A DNA stretch of 43,644 nt from Clostridia bacterium (GCA_017410325.1 JAFQRA010000039.1:1-43644), one strand, 5' to 3'. Counted from the first letter of the stretch, positions 23,727-34,496 are shown. The notes: generated by a model not told the origin, from the sequence alone. Numbers and translations: made by a program.

Positions 23727-25475
23727 TCATTCAAACAGTTTTCTGAATTCTTCGTCGCTCATTGCTCCGGGGTCTGCCACATCCGTTTTAGCTTTTTCCT
23801 CAAGCAGGAGCTTTATGCAATCGCCGCATACGGCGGCGCTGTTGCCTGTAACAATATTTGTTGCGCTTATTCTCGACAGCTCGCTTAACTGCTGCTCGTC
23901 CAGGCTTTGGGAAAGCAGAGTAAAATCTGCCTGCTCTCCCCTTTCGAGCAACGGTTTCATAGCCGCAAAAACCGCTTTGCCGAAATCTGTCGGGAATATG
24001 TCCTCGCAAAGCTTGTCCGCAAAACGCCTGTACATTTCGGGACTTCGCAAAAGGTGGGCAAGCAGTGTTTCCTGCGCCCTTACCGCACCGAGATTTTTAA
24101 CGGGAACCGCCGAACTCTGCTGACCGAAAGAATTGGTCTGGATTTTGCGGAATTCGTCACGCTGTTTGTTTCGGTTGCGGCTTCGCCTTGCGGCATTTAC
24201 CTGTGCGGAAACGGCTTCCTTTGAAATATCCATTTCATTTGAAAGCCTGCTGATATACACGTCCCGTTCAATTTCCGAGGAAATATCGGCAAGGACGTTG
24301 ACGGCTTCGCGCATAAAGCCTATCTTTCCGTCATCGGAAAGCGTGTTGTAGTTTGCCTTGATACCGTTCAGGCGGTATTCAACATCGCTTTCTGCCGCCT
24401 CAACTATCATTCTGAAACGCTCGGGACCGAATTTTTTAATTATCTCATCGGGGTCTTTGCCGCCCCTTAGCTGAAGGACGCGCACCTTGACACCCGTTTT
24501 TTCAAACGCCGCAATTGCACGGCGCACAGCCTTCTGCCCCGCTTCGTCCGAATCGTAGGACAAAAGCACTTCATCCGCATAACGGCTTATCAGGTTTACC
24601 TGCTCATCGGGCAAAGCCGTACCGAGGCAGGCTATCGTGTTCTTAAAACCCGCCTGATGCAGAGCTATTGTGTCCATATAGCCTTCGGTTATTATCAGCT
24701 TTCGCGAGCCCGAATCCTTGGCAAGGTTAAGCGCAAAAACACCAGCACCTTTTTTGTAAACAAGCGTATCCGAGGTATTGATGTATTTGGGCTTGGAGTC
24801 GTCAAGCACTCGGCCGCCGAAGGCAACAACATTGCCGCGCACATCAATAATCGGCACCATTGCACGGTTGCGGAAATTGTCGTAATAATTGACCTTTCCG
24901 TCCTTTTCGCTTTTACGCACGAGATTGGCATCAACCAATTCACCCGAGGTGAAGCCCTTTGCCCTTAAATAGTCGTAAAGCCCTCGCCATTCATCGGGCG
25001 CATAGCCCATACCGAAGCGGCGTATGGTGGCAGGCTGATAGCCCCTGCCGAGAAAATAATCAAAACAAGCCTTTCCTTTTTCGCTCATAAGCACGGAATG
25101 AAAAAAGCGTGCCGCCTCACGGTTGGCTTCAAGTATTCTGCGGCGGCGCTTGCTCAGGGTATCGTCAAAGCCATCCTCGGGCAAAGCCATACCCGCACGC
25201 TGTGCCAGCGCTTTTACGGCATCAATATAGCCCAGATTATCCATTCTGCGGACAAAGGTAATTACGTCGCCCCCTGCACCGCAGCCGAAGCAATAATACG
25301 ACTGGGTTTCAAGATAGACGGTAAACGACGGAGTTTTTTCGTTATGGAACGGACAAAGACCGTTCATTGTGGAGCCCCTGCGGCGCAGATTGACATAAGC
25401 GGAGATAACCTCGGAAATTTCATTCTTTTCCCGAAGCTCACGAAGGAAATCTTCACTTAATCTGTTTCCTGCCAT
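23727..25475 (-). CDS. dnaG: DNA primase DnaG
   Basis: A 582-residue protein. The N-terminal zinc domain has C41, H44, C62 and C65 ([11 protein letters not shown]...[11 protein letters not shown]). The RNA-polymerase and Toprim part shows '[21 protein letters not shown]', '[14 protein letters not shown]' with the catalytic Glu, and '[14 protein letters not shown]'. The C-terminal helicase-binding region is about 150 residues and is the least conserved. It makes RNA primers at the replication fork and works with the DnaB/DnaC-type helicase. It is followed by rpoD (stop and rpoD start region nearly contiguous) and preceded by dgt, which suggests one growth-linked operon. Confidence 0.97.
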   Translation of the reverse strand: MAGNRLSEDFLRELREKNEISEVISAYVNLRRRGSTMNGLCPFHNEKTPSFTVYLETQSYYCFGCGAGGDVITFVRRMDNLGYIDAVKALAQRAGMALPEDGFDDTLSKRRRRILEANREAARFFHSVLMSEKGKACFDYFLGRGYQPATIRRFGMGYAPDEWRGLYDYLRAKGFTSGELVDANLVRKSEKDGKVNYYDNFRNRAMVPIIDVRGNVVAFGGRVLDDSKPKYINTSDTLVYKKGAGVFALNLAKDSGSRKLIITEGYMDTIALHQAGFKNTIACLGTALPDEQVNLISRYADEVLLSYDSDEAGQKAVRRAIAAFEKTGVKVRVLQLRGGKDPDEIIKKFGPERFRMIVEAAESDVEYRLNGIKANYNTLSDDGKIGFMREAVNVLADISSEIERDVYISRLSNEMDISKEAVSAQVNAARRSRNRNKQRDEFRKIQTNSFGQQSSAVPVKNLGAVRAQETLLAHLLRSPEMYRRFADKLCEDIFPTDFGKAVFAAMKPLLERGEQADFTLLSQSLDEQQLSELSRISATNIVTGNSAAVCGDCIKLLLEEKAKTDVADPGAMSDEEFRKLFE

Positions 25476-25526
25476 TGAGTTAACTCCAATATATAATGTA
25501 TATTAAAAAGCATTAATCGACTATAT

Positions 25527-26531
25527 TTAGTAAGCAAGCCACGAGCCCGGAACGAACAGGCGGTTGAAGGTGCTCACGGCAAACCTGTCCGTCATACCTG
25601 CAATATAGTCGCAGGCAGCTCTGTCCGCACCCTCACGGAAGCATATTTCTTCATAGGCATTGGGCAGCGCTTCCGGGTTTTCCGCAAAGTAGTGATAAAG
25701 CTGCTTAATCATGGTATCTGCCTTGCTTTCCTCACTCTTGCAGTAAGGATTTGTGTACACCCTGTCAAACATAAAGGTGCGAAGCTCTTTTACCGCTTCG
25801 GCTATTTCCGAGGAAAGCGAAATCGTTTCGCCGCTGTTTTCGATAGCGGAGCAGATGACCGTTGTTATGCGCTGTGATTTATTTTCGCCGAGGGTTTTGC
25901 GTACCTCAAGCGGAATATCCGTTTCGCACATTACGCCTGCACGCACCGAATCGTCAATATCGTGGTTTATATATGCCGTCTTATCGGCAAGCCTTACTAT
26001 TCTGCCCTCTAAAGTCAGAGCCTCCGTACCGCTTGTGTGGCACTTTATTCCGTCTATAACCTCGGCGGTGAGATTAAGGCCCTTGCCGCCTTTTTCAAGG
26101 TATTCACACACGCGGACACTCTGCTCATAGTGGCGGTAACCGCCAGGGTGAACATCGTTGAGTGCACGCTCGCCCGCATGGCCAAAGGGTGTGTGCCCCA
26201 AATCGTGGCCGAGTGAAATTGCCTCGGTAAGGCTTTCGTTAAGGCGCAAGCCCACGGCAATTGTACGCGCAATCTGCGAAACCTCAAGAGTATGCGTAAG
26301 ACGGGTACGGTAATGGTCTCCCTCGGGAGAGAGAAAGACCTGCGTTTTGTGCTTTAAGCGGCGGAAGGAATTACAGTGAATAATCCTGTCTCTGTCACGC
26401 TGATAGCAGGTGCGTATCGGGCAGGGCTCTTCGGAAAATTTTCTGCCGATTGAAGAATCGGAAAAAGCGGCAAGTGAAGATAAAACCAGATGCTCGTTCT
26501 TTTCCGTAAGCTCTCTGACACAAATATCCAC
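25527..26531 (-). CDS. dgt: Deoxyguanosinetriphosphate triphosphohydrolase-like protein
   Basis: A 334-residue HD-domain protein. The GTG start at 26531 is supported by GGGAGG upstream. Motifs: 'FRRLKHKTQVFLSPEGDHYRTRLTHTLEVSQIARTIA' (first His), 'EAISLGHDLGHTPFGHAGERAL' (the HD pair) and 'RIVRLADKTAYINHDIDD' (last Asp). It hydrolyses dNTPs, chiefly dGTP, to nucleoside and triphosphate. It is near the usual length for the short Firmicutes type. It lies directly upstream of dnaG, so a role in dNTP balance at replication or repair is natural. Confidence 0.93.
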   Translation of the reverse strand: MDICVRELTEKNEHLVLSSLAAFSDSSIGRKFSEEPCPIRTCYQRDRDRIIHCNSFRRLKHKTQVFLSPEGDHYRTRLTHTLEVSQIARTIAVGLRLNESLTEAISLGHDLGHTPFGHAGERALNDVHPGGYRHYEQSVRVCEYLEKGGKGLNLTAEVIDGIKCHTSGTEALTLEGRIVRLADKTAYINHDIDDSVRAGVMCETDIPLEVRKTLGENKSQRITTVICSAIENSGETISLSSEIAEAVKELRTFMFDRVYTNPYCKSEESKADTMIKQLYHYFAENPEALPNAYEEICFREGADRAACDYIAGMTDRFAVSTFNRLFVPGSWLAY

Positions 26532-26616
26532 CTTATTCCGCCTCCCGTAAAATTCATTTATATCTACTTATACAACAAAAAGAGCAAAAACCCTTTATTT
26601 TTTTCAAAAAATTTTT

Positions 26617-27237
26617 TCAGACTTGCGCAAAGAGAGTTTCAAGCTCGGTTGCGTTATATTTACCCAGGCTTGAATCGACAAGCTTTGCGCAGAAGGAGCC
26701 GTAGAGATTTTGCGGCATTGTAAAAGTAACCTTTACGCTTTCCGTGAAATCGCTGTTCTCGATTGTACCGCCGCATTCGGGAATAAGCGAAGCAAGCCTC
26801 CCGTAATAGCCGTAATCGCACTCACATTCGGCACGCACGCACATAGACATTTTTATTACGCCCGAAGCATCAACAGCGAGCTTTGCCGCGTGAGAGTAGG
26901 CACGCACGAGACCGCCTCCGCCAAGAAGAATGCCGCCGAAATAGCGCGTTACAACTACAACGCAGTCGGTAAGACCTTCCTTTTGTAAAACGTCAAGCAC
27001 CGGTATGCCTGCCGTACCCTGAGGCTCACCGTCATCGGAATAGCGGCGTATCTGCCCGTCACGCAGAATGTATGCGTAAACGTTATGGGTTGCATCCCAA
27101 TGCTTTGATTTTTTTGAATTTATGAATTCAACCGCTTCTTCCTGCGTTGTAACGGGCTTTATGTAACCGATAAAACGGGAATGCTTGACGGTAAACTCAT
27201 CTTCGGTTTCTTTTGCAACGGTAAGATATTCCTGCAT
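26617..27237 (-). CDS. yigZ: YigZ/IMPACT family protein
   Basis: A 206-residue protein with the UPF0029 N-terminal domain: 'DEFTVKHSRFIGYIKPVTTQEEAVEFINSKKSKHWDATHNVYAYIL', followed by 'RYSDDGEPQGTAGIPVLDVLQ' and 'VVVVTRYFGGILLGGGGLVRAYSHAAKLAV', which are nearly invariant in the family. The C-terminal domain (about 130-206) is the DUF1949 ferredoxin-like part. Related to eukaryotic IMPACT. The bacterial role is poorly defined, possibly nucleotide binding or translation control. GGGGGAG lies just before ATG 27237. It stands between rpmE and dgt in the same direction. Confidence 0.93.
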   Translation of the reverse strand: MQEYLTVAKETEDEFTVKHSRFIGYIKPVTTQEEAVEFINSKKSKHWDATHNVYAYILRDGQIRRYSDDGEPQGTAGIPVLDVLQKEGLTDCVVVVTRYFGGILLGGGGLVRAYSHAAKLAVDASGVIKMSMCVRAECECDYGYYGRLASLIPECGGTIENSDFTESVKVTFTMPQNLYGSFCAKLVDSSLGKYNATELETLFAQV

Positions 27238-27255
27238 AATTCTCCCCCACTGACC

Positions 27256-27293
27256 AAAAAAGAAAAATTAAGGCGGTGCCAATGCACCGCCTT
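27256..27293 (-). terminator. Terminator after rpmE
   Basis: A perfect 10-bp stem (27270-27279 with 27284-27293) with a four-base loop. On the minus strand it is followed by AATTTTTCTTTTTT. Confidence 0.92.
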
Positions 27294-27304
27294 GTATCCG
27301 GCAA

Positions 27305-27511
27305 TTATTTGCTTTCGAGATTAAAGCGCTTCTTAAATCTGTCAACACGTCCGCCTGTATCGACGAGCTTCTGCTTGCCTGTGAAGAACGGATGGCACTT
27401 GGAGCAAATATCTACGCGCATATTGGGCTTTGTTGAGGAAGTCTCAAAAACAGCACCGCAAGCGCAACGGATTTCGGTCTTCTCGTACTTGGGATGTACA
27501 CCCTGTTTCAT
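27305..27511 (-). CDS. rpmE: 50S ribosomal protein L31 (zinc form)
   Basis: A 68-residue protein, '[19 protein letters not shown]' at the start and '[31 protein letters not shown]' at the end. C16 and C18 with C37 and C40 form the zinc site, so this is the C+ type. It has its own promoter, a GAGAGGTG site and a strong terminator, so it is likely a single-gene transcript. Confidence 0.97.
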   Translation of the reverse strand: MKQGVHPKYEKTEIRCACGAVFETSSTKPNMRVDICSKCHPFFTGKQKLVDTGGRVDRFKKRFNLESK

Positions 27512-27558
27512 TTCTTTTCACCTCTCTCGGCTTTTGTGGGAATTACATTAACGTATGG

Positions 27559-27587
27559 ATTTTATCACAATGTTTTTAAAAATGCAA
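27559..27587 (-). promoter_or_regulatory. Promoter of rpmE
   Basis: On the minus strand TTGCAT (27582-27587), a 17-base spacer and TAAAAT (27559-27564), about 50 bases before ATG 27511. The rest of the gap to addA is A/T runs with no clear terminator. Confidence 0.65.
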
Positions 27588-27630
27588 GCAATTTTTTAAT
27601 TTTTTTAAAAATTTTTTCAGAGGTGCCGAA

Positions 27631-30600
27631 TCAGCATACTTTTATCTCTTTTTTCAGGGGTAAAGAGTAAATATATGCCGCTTTTACTTTATAGTCCGTA
27701 CAGCGCTCCATAGCGGTTTTATAGACACAAAGCTGTTCTCTGTGGCGCTCTGCCAGCTCCTGCTCGTTTACTCCCCTGTCGGTCTTGTAGTCAACGATTA
27801 CGATTTCGCCGTCCTCGACAAAGGCAAGGTCAAGCATACCCTGAACGACTATTGTTTCCTCGGCAAAGCTTTCGGGCAAATCGGGATAAGCTTCGGTAAC
27901 AGGCATAAGCATTGCGAATTTCTTTTCGCGCATAACGTTTTGGGCAGATTTTATGCGGCGGCAAAGCTCAGAGTCAAAGAAAGCTTCAAGCTCATCCGTT
28001 TTCATTTCTTTAATTTCAGTTTCGCTGAATATGCCCTCAGCCGCCATACGGTCAAGCTGTGACTTTACATCGGGGTTACCAACGTCGCAAAGCTGCATAA
28101 ACCTGTGGGTTAAAGTGCCCTTCTGTGCGGCGGTGAGTCCGCCCGAATTCATAAAAGCGGGTCTTGAGCAAGCAAAGAAGCTGTCGTCAAAGGCCTCCTG
28201 ATTAAATACGGAAGCCAGCTTCTTTGACGATGCACCGCTCAAAGCCGCATAAGGGTACACGTAATCCATTCTTTCTTTTATCTGCAATGCAAGCGGCATA
28301 TCCGGTGGTGAGCTTATTTTTTCTTCGTTATTCTCGGTTGGCTGAATTCTTACGGATTCATCGGTGCAGTACCGTGCCTTCAGGCTGAAATCGGGCGAAA
28401 GCAAAAGCCTGTCACGGTCGATATCGGCAAGTGTGTAAAGCTCAGCCGCATCGGAATGGCGGCAGAAAACGGGCAGCAGCCAATCAAGAGCACAGTTCGC
28501 CGAAACGGAATAGCCGTAATCGAGAGCCTTGGTGCCGTTGCAGAAGGCCAGCTTCGTATTTGCCGCCTTATCGGCAGGATTTGATTGACTGCCGACGAAA
28601 ACGAGGAGCTCTTTTGCTCTGGTCAAGGCAACGTAGAGTATTCTGACTTCTTCGGAAAGGTCGCGCAGCATTGACTCGTGGTTGCAGGCAACAAAAGGCA
28701 GAGTTTTCACGGTTTTACCGCTCAAGCCGTCCTTCACAACCAGACCTGCACCGAAGCTGCGGCTCAGCGACATTGCAGAGCGTTCGCCGTGAACAAGATT
28801 TGAAGAAAGGTCTGCAAGAATACACACGGGGAATTCAAGGCCCTTGCTTTTATGTGTATTCATAACCTTGACGGCGTGAGAATTTTCGGCAACGCTGTAC
28901 TCCGTACCGACTCCCTTGCTCTTTTCGATATAACGCAGAAATGCGGAAATTCCGCAGCCGCCGGAGGAATCGAAGCCAGAAGCACAGTCGAGCAGAGAGT
29001 GGAGATTTGCCACACGCTGTTCGGGTGAGGAAAGAGCCTTTGCGATTGAGAAAATACCTGTTTCGTCAAAAATTCTGCGCAGCAGCTCTGCGGCTCCCAT
29101 ACCGATACCCACGCGCCTGATTATATCTATTTTACCCAGGAAGCTTCGGCATTTAGCGTCTCCGTTATCGGCGGCGGCAACAACGCTTCGGTAAAGCGGA
29201 ACTCTTCCGCCCGTACCCATACGGATATTTGCAAGCTGTGTTGAATCAAAGCCGAAAACGGGCGACATCATAACAGCCGCAAGAGGAATATCCTGCAGCG
29301 GATTATCAAGTATTTTCAGCAGGGATATTATCATCTTAACCTCTGCCGCACAGTTGATTTCACCTTCAACAAAGCTGACGGCGGGTATACCCCTCTCTTC
29401 AAGCGCCGCAGCGTAAAGCATCATAGGCTTTTTGACTCGGGTGAGAATACATATATCACCCGGTGTAACGGGTCTGTGAGCATCGCCGTCTTTTATCAGC
29501 CTGCCCGAAGCCAGGAGTTTTTCAACATATTCCGCAACAAATTCAGGCTCGCTGATTTGGTCGGAAGCGTCTCGCAGCCAGAATTCGACATCGGCTTCCG
29601 AGTGCTCCGCAAAGCCCGACGCCATAGCATTGAGCTGTTCGTTTTCGTTGTAGTCAATCTCGCCGAGCTCGGGTGACATAAGCTGAGAAAAAAGGAAGTT
29701 TATCGCTTTTGTAACGTTGCTCTTACTGCGGAAGTTTGCACCGAGGGTTACTCTTGCCGGGTAATTCTCCCCGTCAAAAGCGGGCACGCTGTCACGGCGG
29801 TTAAGGAAGATTTCGGGCATAGCCTGACGGAAGCGGTATATGCTCTGCTTGACATCGCCTACAAAAAACATATTGCTTTCGTTTTTTGAAATTGCGGAAA
29901 ATATCATATCCTGAAGCTCGTTGGTATCCTGATATTCGTCCACCATAATTTCGACAAACTGTTCGGAAAGCGCAAGCGCAAGAGGCGTTTTCTGCGGTAC
30001 GCCGTTTTCATCTTTTTTGACCAACAGCTCAAGAGCGATATGCTCAACATCGTTGAAGTCGAATTTTTCCGCCTGTCTTTTTATCTTAAGCAGCTCATCG
30101 GTATATTTTGAAACGCACTCCTTAAGTGCCTTTGCGCAAGGACGAAGCAAGGACATATCATCCGCAAATTCTTCGGCGGTACAGCAGAATTTTTCCGCAG
30201 CGGAGTCTGCCGTTTTTTTTGCTTTATCGCGGCGGATTTTGACATCTGCTTTAAGCGCGGCATCAAGATTGCGCTTTGCCGAAAACCTGCAGTAGCTTCT
30301 GGAATTAACGGCAAAAACAAGCTCGTCCCACTGCTTTGCCTTTGCAAGACGGGTAAGTTTTTCATACATCTGCTTTTCGTCAAGCACCATTTCGCTGAGA
30401 GCATCAACCGTTGCCCTGTCGGCGTTTATATCGCTAAGCAGGGCTTCTGCGCTTTGCATAAGACTGCGGCAGTAATCAAAGCGCACAGCCGCATCCTCAA
30501 GCAGAAAGCTGCCCCAGCAGCTCTGCTCAACGGGTAATTCATCAAAATAAGGCTCAAACAGCTTATCAAGTGCATCCTGCGGAAAGGGATAAGAAGAAAC

Positions 30601-31137
30601 AATCGTGTGAATACGCTTTACCGCTTCTTCGAGTCCCTTGTCGCTCGCACCCGAAGAGAGTATATCGGTAAGCAGGATGAAGCCGTCTCCTCCCGTTGAA
30701 TACATTTCATCCAGCACGGTTTTAAGAGCTTTTTCGCAGTAGCCTTCCTGCTCGCCGCTGTCCGCAACGGCAAAGTTGGCACTGATGCCCGTTTCCTGAA
30801 AATTCTCGCGAACGATATCCGCACAGAAGCTGTCAACCGTACAGATTTTTGCCGACTGCAAAAGAAGCTGCTGCTGCATAAGCCACGCATCGGCAGTCAC
30901 GGCAATTTTCGCTTCAAGCGCCGCTTCTATGCGCTCCTTCATCTGGGCAGCGGCTGCCCTTGTAAAGGTTACTATAACTAATTTATCGGCAGGACAGCGG
31001 TTTTCTGTATCGGTAAGGCGGCGTATGACGCGCTCAACGAGCACGGCCGTTTTACCCGAGCCTGCGGCGGCGCTTACAACAAGCGAGCCTCCCCTGCCCT
31101 CAATGGCTTTCAACTGGTCGTCAGTCCATTTAGGCAT
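27631..31137 (-). CDS. addA: ATP-dependent helicase/nuclease subunit A (AddA)
   Basis: A 1168-residue UvrD-type helicase with a C-terminal nuclease. Walker A is 'VVSAAAGSGKTAVLVERV' near residue 20. 'IMVDEYQDTNELQ' is motif II and 'LYVALTRAKELLVFVG' is motif VI. The end carries the RecB-type nuclease: 'GMLDLAFVEDGEIVIVDYKTDRG' with the catalytic Asp-Tyr-Lys. The length is typical. AddAB processes double-strand breaks for RecA loading and stops at Chi-like sites. Its ATG overlaps the addB stop by eight bases, so the subunits are coupled. Confidence 0.96.
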   Translation of the reverse strand: MPKWTDDQLKAIEGRGGSLVVSAAAGSGKTAVLVERVIRRLTDTENRCPADKLVIVTFTRAAAAQMKERIEAALEAKIAVTADAWLMQQQLLLQSAKICTVDSFCADIVRENFQETGISANFAVADSGEQEGYCEKALKTVLDEMYSTGGDGFILLTDILSSGASDKGLEEAVKRIHTIVSSYPFPQDALDKLFEPYFDELPVEQSCWGSFLLEDAAVRFDYCRSLMQSAEALLSDINADRATVDALSEMVLDEKQMYEKLTRLAKAKQWDELVFAVNSRSYCRFSAKRNLDAALKADVKIRRDKAKKTADSAAEKFCCTAEEFADDMSLLRPCAKALKECVSKYTDELLKIKRQAEKFDFNDVEHIALELLVKKDENGVPQKTPLALALSEQFVEIMVDEYQDTNELQDMIFSAISKNESNMFFVGDVKQSIYRFRQAMPEIFLNRRDSVPAFDGENYPARVTLGANFRSKSNVTKAINFLFSQLMSPELGEIDYNENEQLNAMASGFAEHSEADVEFWLRDASDQISEPEFVAEYVEKLLASGRLIKDGDAHRPVTPGDICILTRVKKPMMLYAAALEERGIPAVSFVEGEINCAAEVKMIISLLKILDNPLQDIPLAAVMMSPVFGFDSTQLANIRMGTGGRVPLYRSVVAAADNGDAKCRSFLGKIDIIRRVGIGMGAAELLRRIFDETGIFSIAKALSSPEQRVANLHSLLDCASGFDSSGGCGISAFLRYIEKSKGVGTEYSVAENSHAVKVMNTHKSKGLEFPVCILADLSSNLVHGERSAMSLSRSFGAGLVVKDGLSGKTVKTLPFVACNHESMLRDLSEEVRILYVALTRAKELLVFVGSQSNPADKAANTKLAFCNGTKALDYGYSVSANCALDWLLPVFCRHSDAAELYTLADIDRDRLLLSPDFSLKARYCTDESVRIQPTENNEEKISSPPDMPLALQIKERMDYVYPYAALSGASSKKLASVFNQEAFDDSFFACSRPAFMNSGGLTAAQKGTLTHRFMQLCDVGNPDVKSQLDRMAAEGIFSETEIKEMKTDELEAFFDSELCRRIKSAQNVMREKKFAMLMPVTEAYPDLPESFAEETIVVQGMLDLAFVEDGEIVIVDYKTDRGVNEQELAERHREQLCVYKTAMERCTDYKVKAAYIYSLPLKKEIKVC

Positions 31138-34100
31138 CCTCCGTCCCCTCCTTCATAAGCAATTCAAGACAATCCTTGTGTTTCATTGACGGATACTCGT
31201 TTACGGGTCCGCCCTCTTCACGAAGGCAGATATCGGAATAAGCGCAGTAATCACACGGCAGGGAATACGTACCGCCACTGACAGGCTTCGGTTCAACGAA
31301 GCCCTTATGAAGCTTCGTGCCCATTTCACGCACGGTATCAAGCACCGTATCTTCGAGCTTTCCGAGTGCCTCAAGGCTGATAAGGCTTTCCGCCATATCG
31401 CTTCTGCCTGCAATTACGGTACCCGTGCACTCTCGGTCGGTTGAATGAATAACCCTGTCATCATCAAGAACAAGGCCTGTCATTCTGCCCTCTTTGACAA
31501 CGGCACTTAATATTTCTTCTTTGGAGTCGGAATGGTTTATTCTTCCTCCCTTTCCCTTTGCGGGCACATAAAGCACACCCGCAGGCACAACGTTGCCGTA
31601 ACGCTCCTTGCCGTTTGCTTTTATGGCAAAAAGGTAGAGAAGCATCTGCATATTCAGCCCGTTAAGGACATCGACCAGTTTAAAGCTCTTTGAGCCGGTC
31701 TTATAGTCCATTACACGCACAAAGGTCTGCTCCTCGGTTTTAAGCACGTCCACACGGTCAACCTTGCCGTTGAGCACCACCTTGCCCCCATCGGGCAGAT
31801 TTATTTCAAGTGCGGGCACCTGCGGCGTATCACTGCCTATCTGCAGTTCAAAATCCGCAGGCTCAAAGTCACTCAGCTTCATTTCGTTTACAAGCCTTGC
31901 CGCAACAACGCAAAGCGAGCTGACAAGCCTTGAATAAAGATAAACAAAGCGCGCATCCTTTTCTTCCGTGCCGCCCATATTCTCTTCAAGGAAGATATTG
32001 AGCAGGGCTTCAATTTCGTTCTTAACGCTTTCTTCATCAAGGTCAACAAGACCCTTACCGAATTTTGCAACAAGGTTTTCAAGCACGAAGTGGACAACGG
32101 TACCGCTTAGCATACTGTCCATTTCGGCTCGCTTGATTTCGCTCAGCCTGAGGCCGTGACGGCAGAAAAACATAAAGGGACACTTGCTGAAATCCTCAAT
32201 TCTCGTAGCGGAAGCGTGGATATCGTTACCGAAGAATTCCTTTGCAACGCCGGCATCTCCGATTCTGAAATTTCCGGATTTTCCAAGCCTGTTGAGTGCT
32301 TGAGTTTTATCGGCATATTCGTCCCTGCCCTCAAAGCAGTATTCAAGCGTACTGCGCAGAGAACCGTTTTCGCTTCTGCTGAGCGCCATAAGCTCGAAGG
32401 CAGATGCTTCGCTTTCAATAAGCTCAAGCGGTGTATATGCCTTAATGTCGGTTTGCTTACATTCGGGCAGGCAGGCTTTGATTTTGGCAACCAGCTCGGA
32501 CGGTGCACATTCGTTTCCGCCGAAATCGGTTGAGCAATACGAAACATAAAGCCTTTCATCGGCACAGCAAAGCGCATTATAGGCTATGTGCCGCTCTTCA
32601 AGGAAGGCATATTCGAATGGCTCAACAATGTTGAGACCTATATCCGTCAGAGTGCGTCTGTCCGCATCGTTGAGCACCTTACCCGACGAAGGCTTTTTCG
32701 GAAATATGCCTTCATTCACGCCGACTGCAAACACCGCACGGGGACGGTTGACCCTTATTCTGTCGGCAGAGCCGATTATTATTTCGTCAATACCCGAAGG
32801 AATTACGCCCATATCCTGTACGCCGAGCACAAGAGAAAACAGCTCGTAAAACCTTGAAGCGTTGATTCTCAAATCGCCGAGGGCACCTGCAAGCTGGTCA
32901 AGCATATTCATAAGAGAATCCCATATTCTGCCAAGCTCAACCGCTTCGGCCGTTTCGCCGCCTAAATCAAGCTTGCGTGCAAGCGTTTTAAGGTTGTCCT
33001 GTGCGCCGTATTCGGTAAGGCAGTTATAAAGAGCCGATGCCATATCGCGGGCGGTTTCCGCTTTTTTTGCCGCCTTGATATATTTAGCAAGAGGTGCCAT
33101 GCACCTTTCTCTGTAGGCATTCAGCTTTTCGAGCATCTGTACGTCCTTTGCGGTAACACCGGAGCCCAGACCGGACGGATTTGCAACCCATTCCTTAAGC
33201 CAGCCTGAGCCGTCTATGCGCCACAAATAGACATAGTTTTCAAGCTCGCCTGTCTGCTGAGTGTCAAGACCTGCAAGCTGTGTTTTGAGCAGACGGAAAA
33301 CGGCATCGCTCGATATTCCCCGTGCCGCAATTTCCGCCAAGGCTCTTGCGGCAACGACAGGCGGACATACGGCCATGGGTCTGCGCTTATCCTCAAACAC
33401 GGGTACGCCGTGCTTTTTGAGTGCGGAGCGTAAAACCTTGGAATAGTTGCCCTCGCTTCTTGAAATAACAGCAATATCACGGCAGCGGTAATTTTCTTCA
33501 CGCAGTAACTTTTTAATTGTCAGCGCAACGAAATCGCACTCCTCATAGGCTGTCTTTGCGCTGAAGATGCAAACCTCGTCAGCCTTTCCGCCATAAACAG
33601 CAGGCTTTGAAGCATAAAGCGATTTTTCCAACGCTTCAATTGCTTCGGATTTGTATCTGCCCTCAAATTCGGGCGGAGTCACCTGACACACGGCAACGTT
33701 TCTTTTCTTTGCTGTATCCATTAGCTTTCTTGCCGTTGCACGCACGCAGGCAAAGGGAGAAATATCGTACTCCTCACCGTAAATCTTATCGGTGCAAAGG
33801 GAAATATACGTATCATCGCTCTGTGCGATTATATGGGACAGCACCTCAAGCTCCTGGGCGGTAAAGCCCTTGAAGCCGTCCGCAAAAACCGTGGTGTTTT
33901 TAAAGCAGGGCTCTTCTTCGAGCTTGCGGGCAAGAACCGTCAGCAAATCCCTGTCATCGGAAAAGCTCTGTGAAACAAGCGCATCAAAAGCCGAGGTAAT
34001 AACGGCAAGGTCGCTGAGCTTACTCCTGAGCATACCTTCGGGAAGCCTTCGAGCAGATTCTTCAAGCATTTCGGGCGTAACGGCACCCTGCTTGAGCTCG

Positions 34101-34468
34101 GTAGAAACGGTGAGCATTTCGGAGATGACCGCCGTACTTTTTGCATATCTGCCGTAAACGCTCAATTTATCCGCAGTCTGTTCAAGTGCAGTGCTCATAA
34201 GCGCAATTCTGCCGGCATCGTCAAGCCTGCGAAGCGGCTGGTTTTCGCCGATAATATTCTGCGCAAGGCGTGAAAAGCCGCAGACCTCCACATCAAGCGC
34301 CGCCTTTTCGCCGAGAAGCTGAATTATGCGCTTTTCGCTTTCAAACGAAAACTGCTCGGGCACAAGCAGAATAACTCTGCTCTTCCCTTTTGCCGCACAA
34401 TCCCTGATGAGAGTCTGCATATATGTTGTTTTGCCGCTGTTGATTCTTCCGAGAACTAGTCTGAGCAT
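31130..34468 (-). CDS. addB: ATP-dependent helicase/nuclease subunit B (AddB)
   Basis: A 1112-residue protein. ATG 34468 follows GGAG, and the frame runs on upstream to 34525 without a Shine-Dalgarno. The N-terminus has the P-loop 'LGRINSGKTTYMQ' and 'VILLVPEQFSFESEK'. The C-terminal nuclease has 'VRVMDYKTGSKSFKL'. The Cys of 'FSKCPFMFFCRHGL' and those of 'LPCDYCAYSDICLREEGG' supply the iron-sulfur cluster that pins the nuclease domain. The middle is an inactivated helicase, as in all AddB. It is the first gene of the addBA operon and has a promoter at 34497-34525. Confidence 0.95.
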   Translation of the reverse strand: MLRLVLGRINSGKTTYMQTLIRDCAAKGKSRVILLVPEQFSFESEKRIIQLLGEKAALDVEVCGFSRLAQNIIGENQPLRRLDDAGRIALMSTALEQTADKLSVYGRYAKSTAVISEMLTVSTELKQGAVTPEMLEESARRLPEGMLRSKLSDLAVITSAFDALVSQSFSDDRDLLTVLARKLEEEPCFKNTTVFADGFKGFTAQELEVLSHIIAQSDDTYISLCTDKIYGEEYDISPFACVRATARKLMDTAKKRNVAVCQVTPPEFEGRYKSEAIEALEKSLYASKPAVYGGKADEVCIFSAKTAYEECDFVALTIKKLLREENYRCRDIAVISRSEGNYSKVLRSALKKHGVPVFEDKRRPMAVCPPVVAARALAEIAARGISSDAVFRLLKTQLAGLDTQQTGELENYVYLWRIDGSGWLKEWVANPSGLGSGVTAKDVQMLEKLNAYRERCMAPLAKYIKAAKKAETARDMASALYNCLTEYGAQDNLKTLARKLDLGGETAEAVELGRIWDSLMNMLDQLAGALGDLRINASRFYELFSLVLGVQDMGVIPSGIDEIIIGSADRIRVNRPRAVFAVGVNEGIFPKKPSSGKVLNDADRRTLTDIGLNIVEPFEYAFLEERHIAYNALCCADERLYVSYCSTDFGGNECAPSELVAKIKACLPECKQTDIKAYTPLELIESEASAFELMALSRSENGSLRSTLEYCFEGRDEYADKTQALNRLGKSGNFRIGDAGVAKEFFGNDIHASATRIEDFSKCPFMFFCRHGLRLSEIKRAEMDSMLSGTVVHFVLENLVAKFGKGLVDLDEESVKNEIEALLNIFLEENMGGTEEKDARFVYLYSRLVSSLCVVAARLVNEMKLSDFEPADFELQIGSDTPQVPALEINLPDGGKVVLNGKVDRVDVLKTEEQTFVRVMDYKTGSKSFKLVDVLNGLNMQMLLYLFAIKANGKERYGNVVPAGVLYVPAKGKGGRINHSDSKEEILSAVVKEGRMTGLVLDDDRVIHSTDRECTGTVIAGRSDMAESLISLEALGKLEDTVLDTVREMGTKLHKGFVEPKPVSGGTYSLPCDYCAYSDICLREEGGPVNEYPSMKHKDCLELLMKEGTEDA

Positions 34469-34496
34469 CTTTGTTTCTCCTGAGTTTGATAGATTA

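Noticed and set aside
23815-24224. Long plus-strand ORFs over dnaG
   Set aside because: They lie opposite conserved DnaG motifs and have no start signal or family likeness.
27564-27630. A/T runs after addA as a Rho-independent terminator
   Set aside because: No stable GC stem is present; the rpmE promoter occupies much of the stretch.
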